NCBI GenBank assembly: GCA_963855995.1
Contig: OY979719.1
Span: 806,001-870,000 of the forward strand
Reading direction: 5' to 3'
Source: Muricea muricata
Lineage: Eukaryota > Cnidaria > Anthozoa > Malacalcyonacea > Plexauridae
DNA: 64,000 nt
How positions within the stretch are numbered: position 1 is the stretch's first letter; every line of letters begins with the position of its first letter. Positions 13,801-37,577 of this stretch are shown in pieces. A program made the position numbers and the translations under genes. The notes under the pieces are model-generated. The model had not been told where the DNA came from and ran no database searches. It saw only the letters and a list, made by a program, of their open reading frames with translations.

Positions 13801-14625
13801 GTGTGTTTACAAAAACAAGGTTTAAATCATCAAATTTACAAAGATTACCGTTCTCTCTCGCATATATTTTATTCATGACAGTCCAAAAACGTTGAGGATA
13901 CCCCAGATAGACGACATAGCATTGCTACGGGTGAAAAACATGATTAAAAAACAATTGCATTTAATTTTTCAGCACCTCCGCACGTCGAGATATCTCCAGG
14001 CTTCACAGTAAAGCAAGGTAGAGTGGCGAGAATTATATGCACAGTTAACGGCAGGCCGAGGCCCAAGGTACAGTGGTATAAAAATGGACAGCTTTTACCT
14101 TTACAGAGAAGCCCAAATCTAATCGTCACCGCTCGAGAAATATACATAACGTCAGCAAGACTCGAGGATGACGGGAACTATGACTGCAAAGCAACCAACA
14201 TCAATGGAGAGCGCATTGCGCATATGATGCTCAATGTCATGTCAGGTGAGAGAAAATGCTGTTACTCCAAGTAACTGCGAAGTTAAGAATACGCTGCGTT
14301 TGACAAACTATCTCGTGATACATGCCAAACATTACACTCAAGAAATTACTTGAATTTGTTAATAACGAAGTTCTGTAACAATACCGTAGTAAGAAACTAT
14401 TTTCAATGTATATTTAGAAAACTTCTCTTTTTATATGTAGACGACAAGACGCGACAAAATGACATAGTCAATGGGGTTTGCATAGATCGCAACAATCTAC
14501 TAGACTGTGTAAGGGTTGGCAAAATGAATGGCTACTGTGACAGACCGTACTACCAAAAAGCTTGCTGTATAACCTGTCGCGCTAAGAACAACAGATTATC
14601 AAACGGACGACTTGAAGGCATATAG
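5686..14625 (+). CDS. ADAMTS-like / papilin-like matrix protein (TSP1, Cys-rich, spacer, TSP1 array, Ig, PLAC)
   Basis: This encodes a secreted extracellular-matrix glycoprotein of the ADAMTS-like family, which lacks the protease and binds matrix or modulates ADAMTS enzymes. Eighteen exons: 5686-5774, 6850-6895, 6967-7066, 7292-7428, 7747-7873, 8199-8279, 8384-8541, 8987-9122, 9563-9689, 10446-10647, 10865-11035, 11098-11274, 11472-11654, 11959-12103, 12471-12872, 13066-13302, 13973-14245, 14441-14625. They total 2976 nt, exactly 992 codons with TAG. Domains: TSP1 at residues 4-50, ADAMTS Cys-rich 48-160, spacer 165-275, six TSP1 at 277-628, Thr/Pro-rich linker 627-760, two Ig 761-930, PLAC 935-975. 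No HExxH metalloprotease motif occurs in the window. The order resembles vertebrate ADAMTSL1/ADAMTSL3; papilin would have Kunitz domains, which are absent. The 5' end is open: the signal peptide is missing unless the exon at 3569 belongs. An ATTAAA at 14636-14641 may be the poly(A) signal. Confidence 0.9.
7906..8120. repeat. tandem repeat in intron 5 (about 56-bp unit, ~4 degenerate copies)
   Basis: The unit contains GGAAACAATGTTTCCTAG, itself a short palindrome, followed by TTTGATGTCCATCTTCGG. The first copies are nearly identical and later ones decay toward 8110. It lies between exons 5 and 6 of the matrix gene. Confidence 0.8.
8199..9122 (+). other. ADAMTS spacer domain and start of second TSP1 (exons 6-8)
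   Basis: Exon 6 encodes LEIPAGATNVHIREN, the diagnostic start of the ADAMTS spacer. Exon 7 continues with FIFNGNRKIKGPYKYKAVGT and LGPIAESVYLS, matching the beta-strand pattern of spacer domains. Exon 8 finishes the spacer and starts TSP1 repeat 2 with WKVDEYGACDKSCNGG. This repeat has Tyr where the others have the second Trp, so its ladder is slightly degenerate. Confidence 0.9.
9244..9479. mobile_element. palindromic MITE in intron 8
   Basis: A near-perfect inverted repeat of about 236 bp. The left arm starts TGGAGGATTCCCC and the right arm ends GGGGAATCGTCCA; inner arms such as AGCACAGCTGAAAAGAGCAT and its complement match almost fully around a short AT-rich centre near 9355. It has no coding capacity. 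It sits between exons 8 and 9. I could not define a target-site duplication, so the superfamily is unassigned. Confidence 0.85.
9880..10150. repeat. degenerate ACAAGTTGT-type repeat in intron 9
   Basis: Many variants of ACAAGTTGT, TTGTTACAA and GTCAACAAG occur in both orientations over about 270 bp, giving overlapping weak palindromes. A related-looking CTTGCAGCA-rich stretch lies in the deacetylase intron at 39780-39990. Probably a decayed dispersed repeat. Confidence 0.5.
11279..11425 (+). repeat. three truncated tRNA-derived SINE heads in tandem
   Basis: GTGACAC/GTGACAG starts recur at 11283, 11333 and 11385, a 50-52 bp period. The second copy has GTGACACAGTGGTTAGTAC, an A-box-like start, and GGGGGTTCG, a B-box-like element, as in tRNA-derived SINEs. 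Each copy stops after the head. The array lies in intron 12. Confidence 0.6.
12471..12872 (+). other. Thr/Pro/Arg-rich mucin-like linker exon
   Basis: One 402-nt exon encodes about 134 residues dominated by Thr, Pro, Arg and Ser, with repeated PTT, RPT and TRPR motifs and no Cys. It joins the last TSP1 repeat to the Ig pair and is probably an extended O-glycosylated spacer. Low complexity leaves other frames open here: a 133-codon antisense frame (12436-12837) is a composition shadow. Splice sites (CAG before 12471, GTAAGC after 12872) and the phase-1 exit agree with the neighbours. Confidence 0.8.
13066..14625 (+). other. two Ig domains and C-terminal PLAC domain (exons 16-18)
   Basis: Exon 16 is an I-set Ig domain: a Cys in ALPCMATGNPKP, then FWLKGN, then the DEDQYTCVANN strand-F motif. 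Exon 17 is a second Ig: RIICTVNGRPRPKVQWYKNG and DDGNYDCKATN. Exon 18 encodes the PLAC (protease and lacunin) domain with six Cys: VCIDR, LDCVRVG, GYCDR and YYQKACCITC, then a short tail and TAG at 14623-14625. PLAC closes many ADAMTSL and papilin proteins. Confidence 0.9.
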
Positions 14626-15810
14626 GAATTGGTTTATTAAACAAGACAGCGACCATTTAGGAATCCTTGAAGCAGTTCTGTGCCGTTTAAAAACTGCTGC
14701 GTGTTCGAGATATATATATATTTACGGTTTTATCATAATATAATATTATATATATTTTATACAATGACTTTACAGTTGTCAGCTTCAAACATACCGGACT
14801 ATGATATGAAGACCCTGAAGTATTTTACATTGTTCCCGAATCTTTAATGATGCTTGAAACGAATGCCTTCTATTTCATGGCTTTTATCTCATCTGGCTTT
14901 CCATGAAGCCTAGCTGGGTATCGTACCTTAGCTGGCTATGTTTCGAAGCAGTAATGACATGTATATGACAATAGATCGTGCATAATTTTCATGTAAATTT
15001 TCTTTTAGCTTGATACAAGTTCATGTCTCTACATGAATTGCAAGACTTGACCAACCACGAGCCAAGTGATTTTTGCTTCCATTTCAGGTTCGATTTTCTC
15101 TTTTGGACGATGTGAATGAGTGGATTTGTTATGCGGATCTTCGCAGTGGCCGTCAGGCATCAAGGAGTTTCATTACTAATCCACTCTTTTACATCCATGA
15201 AAAGTAGAAAATCTCTTCAAAAATCACTGGCATGTGACCTGGTCTACATGAACAACAAGCCGATGCGAATCTTTATCGTAAGCTTGAATTTAACATTGGT
15301 TTCAGCACTCAAACAATCTGGATTCATGATTAGCAATCGACTTTACAGTCTGATGTTCTAAGCTGGATCAGCGCCAACCTCGGTCGAACACACTGTTTCC
15401 AGCTATTTTTTAAAACTTAAGAAACCAAAATTAATATTTAATATCTTTTGAACCTACGTACACGTAAGGTTGAGCCAGCCGGCTTTTGAACAAAGTGCTC
15501 ATTTGGGTTAACCAATGTTTCCAACAGCGTGTAGAAAAATAAGTACAATTCAGTGACACGGGTTAATTCGACCCTGTTCGCTTCTAATTAGCTTCCATAC
15601 AAGGAGGCTTGCCTCGTTACAGGAGTGGTTTAAAGTGCTTCAGGGAGTTTATAACAAGATCTATACGAGGCAACAGCTAAGCGACCAATCAGCAACTACG
15701 AATAACTTCCAGGAGTATTCTCAAATATACGTAGTCTGAGTTTTTTTCTGGATCCTTATATATCGCAATTCATCACCGTTGTCTTTTCTTGGTGATTACT
15801 GTATATCACT
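14626..15810. other. convergent intergenic region between the matrix gene and the first receptor
   Basis: It holds the 3' UTR of the matrix gene, with a possible ATTAAA signal at 14636-14641, an AT-rich TATATA stretch near 14710-14760 and a palindromic element at 15090-15214. It ends at the stop codon of the minus-strand receptor. No further gene was seen. Confidence 0.6.
15090..15214. mobile_element. short palindromic MITE, copy 1
   Basis: The left arm GATTTTCTCTTTTGGACGATG, GTGAATGAGTGGATT, pairs with the right arm AATCCACTC, TTTACATCCATGAAAAG, AGAAAATC. A second copy with the same arm sequence lies at 20290-20405, so it is a dispersed family. Confidence 0.75.
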
Positions 15811-18249
15811 TTACACTTTAGTTTCACTCTGCACCAACATAGGCTTTTCAGCCTTTCTAAGAAATAGGTTTTTCCACAATGCGAGAACATTCCTTTTACA
15901 TGCAAATGCAAGGAAAATGTACACGCCCTGAAATGCGGTAAGAATGACGAACACGTAGGAAAATATCGGGAAAAGTACGGCAAGAAAAGCGGAGGCCCAA
16001 CCTAATCCGACAACGGTTGCGATTTTAAGATGTACACCGACTAGACGTTTCTCTTGCTTCTGAGCCCGCAACATTTGCCGATTCTTTTCGTGTTTACGCA
16101 TCTTGAGGATACTTCGTGTAAACCAGATTATGTTGAAGGCTACGGCGAGGCAGACGGGTATGTAGACAATGGCGAAAACATGCTTCCCTGAGAGCCAACA
16201 GCTTTTGGTGAACTGTATGTCAAGAACATTGCAGTAATAAAATACGCAACATATTACGACGAAGACCAAAGGAATAGACCACACGATCAGGAAGCACTTC
16301 GCCTGAGAAGTTGAGTTTTTCCGTTGATGAGCAATTGGATCAGTAAACATGGACAATGTATCATATGCGATCTTAGCCATGCTTAGATGAACAAATAACA
16401 TGAAGTACTGAATCACGAACGCTGTCGCTGTGCACAGTGGACCAATTCGGACTGCCTGTGGGCTCAACAACCACACCAGGTCTAGCATTACCAAACCGAC
16501 CATCAAATTTATGATATTCTTTCCAGGAAGGTTTCGAAGTTGCGAAAATGTTATGTAAGTTACCAACACAAGCATTGAGCAAAATATTGACAAGGACAAG
16601 CCGATGATAGTCATGTATCCCCTTACGCTATCACTACTGTCTCGGAGCGCTATGTGACAAATATACACTTGGTTTTTCTGTAATGAGTACTCACCAAACT
16701 GATACAATTTTCCCCTAAGTTTATGATATAATGATAAGTTAGCGCGAACTTCGAATTCTTCTTCGTCATATGCCATATGGAAACCAGTACAATCGCTCGG
16801 CAATTGTTTTTCGCACACTCCAACCAAACCTTTGGTCGAGTCAACTTTGAAGTATTGATCTCTGGTATAGTTTCGCCTCGTTTCATGCACGTATATCTTA
16901 CCGTGTTCGAGTGTTGTATAATCTGATGCGTTAAAAACCTTCAGTCCAACGCACCCTAGCTGACGGGACGTGGTCTTTATAACTGTGACTTTTTGCGAAC
17001 CGATAAAAAGAGAAAACCGTGTGGTGAATGGCTTGATGAACTTAACGATTGAATAAGAAGTAACGTTAGCAGAATCTCGTTTCATATCGGAATAGTTTTT
17101 CAACACGTCTATACTTTGGTTTAACGTCAGTTGTACGTCGAATGTTACCATATATGCGTTCTGTAATTCCACGTTTTTGAGCACAGCATTGAATATATTG
17201 CCTGGTTCAACGTCGGTGAAGCAGCTTTGAAGATTAGTAATATTTCTATTGTCGCAGAATGAATACGACGAGTAAAACCATATAGCTATTTTATACTTGT
17301 CCAAGACTGCGTCAATTGGGGCGACTATGTCATCCGAGTCAACGCATGCTTTAAGATGATGGTCGTACACACGTTTCGGGCATATATAGTTAACAGAGTA
17401 ACCCCTGGATTGAAACTGGTGCCTGAAGTTTATTGTCAGATAAAAGTCGAATGTAACTTCTCGAACTGAATGTCGACTGCATGTTGAATTGCAGTACCTT
17501 CGAGGCATGTCGCTTTTCGGAACGAAACTATTTCTAATTGAATGGTTGTTCGCGAATTCGAGTAAGAAATCAATTAAATCTCCCATACTTTGAATACCAA
17601 CTGGTTGGAAATTCAATGGCATACTAACCTCCCAATTTTCGAAGTTATCTTGATGATTGCATCGAGCGCAATGGCGATTTCTGTAGGTGATGTTATCTTG
17701 AGCCCCCAGCACAGGAATGAGATCGAAATACGTTGACGAATTGATACGAGATGGCTGATTAACGCACAAAGATTCAACTTCATCATGCGGCCACGATTTA
17801 AAGCATTTATTTTTCATCCAATACCTTTCATCACCTAGGCTAACACAAGACCACGGCTGAAGAAAATCCTCTTTGATTTTGGTCGAGCTTCGCTCGTGCT
17901 TACTTGCATTGCCAGAGTTCCAATAATCATTGCAGCAATCTTGAAAGGACTGGCAGTAAGCATCGCAGTAGCAGCGAGTAGATTCAATAGTATAATCATA
18001 GGAAGAACCAAGTTGATCTGGACAGGAACCTTGGGGACAGGAGAAGTTCTGGTTTCCAGAACTATTTGTTGTGGAATTCTGTACGTCTTGGCGCGTTGAC
18101 GAATTGCGAGGAGATCTCTTGCTCGAACTACAGTTTTCGTTTGAACTCCGTACCATGATTTCCGTCACATTCTCCACATTCTGGGCAATTACCAACAACC
18201 TAGAGAGACAAGTGCACAAAAGCAACCGACAAAAGACGGCGAATTTCAT
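15811..18249 (-). CDS. intronless secretin-like (family B2/Methuselah-type) 7TM receptor with somatomedin-B-like N-terminus
   Basis: A single 812-codon open frame on the minus strand. It has an N-terminal signal peptide (residues 1-22), a Cys-rich somatomedin-B-like segment at about 71-107 (CYCDAYC, then DCCNDYW), and a long extracellular region with many Asn-x-Ser/Thr sites. A C-terminal seven-helix domain starts near residue 543 with GYMTIIGLSLSIF and ends near 785 before a short basic tail (KRNVLALWKN). The helix order and a Cys shortly before TM1 fit secretin-superfamily GPCRs. I see no canonical GPS cleavage motif (HLT/HLS), so autoproteolysis is not supported. The paralogue at 24948-27461 shares the layout, but this gene lacks a Cys-containing segment of about 55 residues after the RRYC motif. 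The ligand is unknown. It is tail-to-tail with the matrix gene. Confidence 0.88.
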   Translation of the reverse strand: MKFAVFCRLLLCTCLSRLLVIAQNVENVTEIMVRSSNENCSSSKRSPRNSSTRQDVQNSTTNSSGNQNFSCPQGSCPDQLGSSYDYTIESTRCYCDAYCQSFQDCCNDYWNSGNASKHERSSTKIKEDFLQPWSCVSLGDERYWMKNKCFKSWPHDEVESLCVNQPSRINSSTYFDLIPVLGAQDNITYRNRHCARCNHQDNFENWEVSMPLNFQPVGIQSMGDLIDFLLEFANNHSIRNSFVPKSDMPRRYCNSTCSRHSVREVTFDFYLTINFRHQFQSRGYSVNYICPKRVYDHHLKACVDSDDIVAPIDAVLDKYKIAIWFYSSYSFCDNRNITNLQSCFTDVEPGNIFNAVLKNVELQNAYMVTFDVQLTLNQSIDVLKNYSDMKRDSANVTSYSIVKFIKPFTTRFSLFIGSQKVTVIKTTSRQLGCVGLKVFNASDYTTLEHGKIYVHETRRNYTRDQYFKVDSTKGLVGVCEKQLPSDCTGFHMAYDEEEFEVRANLSLYHKLRGKLYQFGEYSLQKNQVYICHIALRDSSDSVRGYMTIIGLSLSIFCSMLVLVTYITFSQLRNLPGKNIINLMVGLVMLDLVWLLSPQAVRIGPLCTATAFVIQYFMLFVHLSMAKIAYDTLSMFTDPIAHQRKNSTSQAKCFLIVWSIPLVFVVICCVFYYCNVLDIQFTKSCWLSGKHVFAIVYIPVCLAVAFNIIWFTRSILKMRKHEKNRQMLRAQKQEKRLVGVHLKIATVVGLGWASAFLAVLFPIFSYVFVILTAFQGVYIFLAFACKRNVLALWKNLFLRKAEKPMLVQSETKV

Positions 18250-20846
18250 TTTTTAAGCACACAGCGAGCTATTCTGGGTATTGTCAGCACATTAACGGAA
18301 CAGTACTAGTTCATTACAACAGCGTGCGGCAGTTTATACATTTCGTATCCGCGTTTTTAATTAAAACGTACCAGATCAAATCAACATCAGAATTGCTTTT
18401 ATTACTAAACTGCAATTTTGTCGCGGTAAACAGTAACTACTCATTCCCGGATGAATAATAGTACACGCCCACGTTGATCTATTAGTAGTGGTAACAGAAT
18501 GATTTCGAGCGCAATTTGGAGGGAAAAAATGAACGAGCAAAACAGGAAAAAATTATAAATTGTACGAGTTTTCGAAGAACAAGTTGAATGCTTGAAAAAG
18601 ACGCACGCGCGGCTGCTTTACTTTGATTTTCTTTGGAAAATACAGTGCTATATCTATTAATATAAAATTAATTAAAATAGTTATACAAAACCAAATTCAT
18701 TTCTCAAACTCATTTCCTCTCCATTTCCAAAATAAACACTTTAATCCTCATATACGCGAGAAACACAAATATTCATTAAGTCGAATGGACTTGTTTTGAA
18801 ATTGACGTGGAAATTAATATAAAGATGTCCGTCACTGTATATGTAAATATATATGCATTTTCACTCCTGTATCTGAATGGAACTACAAGCACTGAGAATA
18901 TAAATTTTGAAATATAACTTAAATATACATTTTATTATAATTTAAATATAAATTTTACGATTAGACATTAATATTTTGCGCTTTAATTGCGACTAGAGTC
19001 AAAACGTTTAGGCAAAACATTTGAGCAAATGGTTTTATGTGCACAAGGCGAAGTTTCAGGACAGAAAAGTGCTTAATTTACACAGCAAAATAATTTTAAT
19101 GATTTATACTACAATATAAGGTAAGAGTATACTTGGTCACAATACCTAAAGATGCATGGGACATGGAGAAACCTATATATTAATACACATCGTAGAGATA
19201 CCGCTCATTATAACTGAAACGTCAAGAGAAACATCCCAAAATTAAAAAAATTAAAACATTTAATTTCTGATTATGCACTATAAAGTTTCTTAATCGAGAC
19301 ATTTTTGTAGTTAAATAAATAAAGGCTACAAAGTTATCATATAAATTTCGTGATATGACCCAAGATATTCGTATAGTGTGCATCTTAGTAGTTTATTAAA
19401 GGGAAGCAATTAACAGCTCAAGCAGGATAGAGCAATGTACCTTAGAAAAGAAATATAAAAATTCACAAACCTCAATTGAACAGCACCGACATGTGTTTCA
19501 TTGTAGTGGTGAAGCATACAGGCTCAATATAGACCTAAAACAACAAAATGAGCTTTGCTACAATAAAAAGAAACTCTTAATAATTTTGCCGCAACTTGCA
19601 ACAAAATCTGATTTCAATGCACGTTCATAAAGAACATTCCTAGATGTGCGCATGTTAAGTAACCAAACTTTAGACAAGCAAATTTTGCTGCCATGCAAAT
19701 TAATATTATAATACAACTCACAATTCTGCTCTGTGTGGTGTTATAATTTTTATATTTACAATTTTATTTACAATAAAATGTATGTTCATACTAAGGAAAT
19801 GTTCTATAGGCGATATACAGGCTGTCCCAAAAAAATACCAAATTTTCTAATTGCAATAATTTAAATGGCTGAAGGTAAAAAGAGGTAAAATGTGTAATAA
19901 GATATTTAAATTCCGACGAAGACTTAAGCTTAATTTTAAAGAATATACATTTTACAATCTGCCAGGGTTCTGCATTGGTAATAAAGCATTCAAATTCTAA
20001 CAAAGCTTGATTTTAAAAATATGCTTTTAGAGGGGGGGGGGGGGCTGTAGATCTTTTCCACGTGATATCACGGCGGCCGGCAAGTTCGACTGTTTTGTTT
20101 TCTTTGCAATGTAGCAATTAAACTACTGATTTCTAGTTCTCATATATCGCCGATCATCAGTGAATCGTGGTCAATAACATTCAAAGTAAAAATGTTTTTT
20201 ACTCAGGAGCAATCACGGACGATCGAAGTCGCCGATGTTCGCGAAATATGAGAACCAGACTGTAAATCCAAGTGCTTTTACAGGAGTGCGATTCTTCTTT
20301 TGGAAGATGTGAAAGAGTGGATTTGTTACGGATCTCAACCATGGGGTCAAGTAGCAAAACCATTCACCGTTAATCTACTCTTTCACATCCATCAAAAGAA
20401 GAATGTTGCTAAAATCAGGCGCGTAAACGGAGCACAAAATACGTGTAACATTGTGGGTTTCAACTCGACGTGAGTAATAGCGAGGGATAGCGACGAGGCG
20501 GGAAGAACATTGACATTATAACAGCCATTTTATGTTGACTATGTTTTTTCTCCAACATGCAGTTCTCTCCAAAAACCTGCTGGCATTCGTCATTCCATTC
20601 TCTATATCAAGCTGCCATGGCTACTTGTGATCCTACAGAAAAAATTAACGGAGGAAATTTAATGTCACAGTACTTATTGTAAAGACTATTTCAAACTGTT
20701 CCAGGCATCTTTTACTGACGATGCTTTCTATTTCAAAACTCGCTTTCACAATTAGGATCAGACTGGTTCACTTTGATGTGGTCTGTAAACTTTGTAAATA
20801 CAGGTAACTGTCCCATGTTTATGGGAAGCCATGAGGGACGTATGCT
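18250..20846. other. intergenic region between the first receptor and the TTLL5 3' end
   Basis: This holds the receptor's promoter side and the probable 3' UTR of TTLL5. It is strongly AT-rich from 18640 to 20000, with no convincing exon. A run of 11 or more G lies near 20032, and the palindromic element at 20290-20405 is here. Confidence 0.55.
20290..20405. mobile_element. short palindromic MITE, copy 2
   Basis: The arms GATTCTTCTTTTGGAAGATG, GAAAGAGTGGATT and AATCTACTCTTTC, ATCCATCAAAAGAAGAAT are mutually complementary and match copy 1 at 15090-15214. It lies about 450 bp downstream of the TTLL5 stop codon. Confidence 0.78.
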
Positions 20847-35918
<15,072 letters not shown>

Positions 35919-37577
35919 ATTACTGTTTTAAATCTTCATCAGAACTATCAATAAAATAAAGATACTGAGATAGACATCAGGTTTTCTCAAACATATTTAT
36001 ACAATCATGAGTCATGGCTTGTTTAGAACCATCAGAGGATATCTGCTGGCCAATAAATTGCCTATAAAACATATTATTATACAATGCTCAGGCAATCTCA
36101 ATTTTGATTGGTTGATAGTCCACATAACATTCTCAATGTCAAAAGAGCAAATTCGTCAGAGAGGAGAGTTTTTGAAGCCTAACTGCAAAAAAAAGGGCAA
36201 AGAGGAATCAAAAAACAAGGCAAAAATCTGCAATATATTGTTTTATTTTGAAGCATGGAAGCAGATGGAAATGCACATTGTAAAAACAGTCTGACCAGCC
36301 TAAGGTTTAGATTGTGTCGTCACTATAAGGCAGTTTATGGTATCAATATTATCAATGACCCTGAATTTGGTGAGCCGAACAAAGTTTTTCTTGCGAAAAT
36401 AGTGAAATAAATATTTTGCTACAGTATGTGCATGTGTATGAAGGGCCTTACTAAAATCAAAGCCAGTTGACATTACATTATAATTGTATAATAAAACAAT
36501 TACTGAATTCAGCTTTTGTATGACATCAAGATTTATCCAGACCTCGGTCAAAGTTATTTGCCCCAGCTTCTCTTTGGCAGATAACTTTGATAAATCTTGA
36601 TACACGCTCAGCCTCATCCAATAATTGTTAATTGTCAGTCTGTCAGAGTATTATTAATCTTCCCGCTGAATACACAGTCAAAAGCAGTAAAATTACCATA
36701 ACTAACTTACCCTTACAATTCTTCCAGCTTTGGAGCCTGACGTCGATGTTGTAGGTCACATGGTAACCAAATTTTCAAATCACAAACAAGATAAACAACT
36801 TTTATGTAAATATGACAGACTTGATTCAATTCAGTTCCACATACAATAAACGACTTTTTGTTGAAGCCATATAGCAAAATTCAATAAGAGTATAATCAAG
36901 CTTTTTTCCTGCTGAATTAAAACGAGCATCAATGTTTCCTGTGTTTTTTAATACGTCAAAAACACTAAAATTTTTGAGGACGATTTCAAAACAAGCCCGC
37001 CATCTTTATCTGCGCAAGTTAGGAGCCTGGCTCTAGCGGGTTAATTTTGAGAAAGACCGCGGAGTGGGCGGTTGGGGGAGGGAAGTGGTCCATGGGCCAT
37101 GACCCCTTTTTGCTTCTTATTAACGTAGATATCAATTGCTGAAATTTAAAAACATTACCCGTTCCTATGTACCTCGTTGCCAGGGCTTGGAGAGGTGGAC
37201 GTATTGACAGGTTGTTCTGTGTAAGTCAACATTATTCAAAATTTTTCAAACCAGAATACCTGCAAGATGTTTCAATTAGTTCCTGCGTCTCAAGACATCG
37301 ATCAGTTTGCTGATATCAAGTTTCGGAATTTGGTGGTCATGAAGTTTGAAGAATTCGAAAAGCATAGATCTACTTGAAATAAACCTACATGCATAGATCT
37401 ACTTATATTTCATTCTGTTTCCGTTTACTTAAATATATTTTAGTCACATGGCAGAAATCATGAGTTCTACCGAGATTACTTCCGCAATTTATAAACTGAT
37501 AATGAAATCAAAGGTGGGCAATCTTGGTTAGTTACTAGAAGTAGGTGGACACCTTACTAAGCCTGGAGCTTTACAAA
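35919..37577. promoter_or_regulatory. divergent intergenic region between TTLL5 and the deacetylase
   Basis: The two start codons, 35918 (minus) and 37578 (plus), face away from each other across 1659 bp, so both promoters should be here. A higher-GC patch at about 37010-37110 is the likeliest promoter-like segment. I could not identify core promoter motifs with confidence, and no exon was recognised. Confidence 0.45.

Noticed and set aside
36007-36617. Frames of 95 (plus) and 105 (minus) codons in TTLL5/deacetylase intergenic DNA
   Set aside because: No similarity or splice context; both are AT-rich chance frames.
37545-37577. Eleven-codon upstream extension of the deacetylase frame from a GTG
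   Set aside because: Animal genes do not normally start at GTG, and the ATG at 37578 leads directly into the signal peptide.
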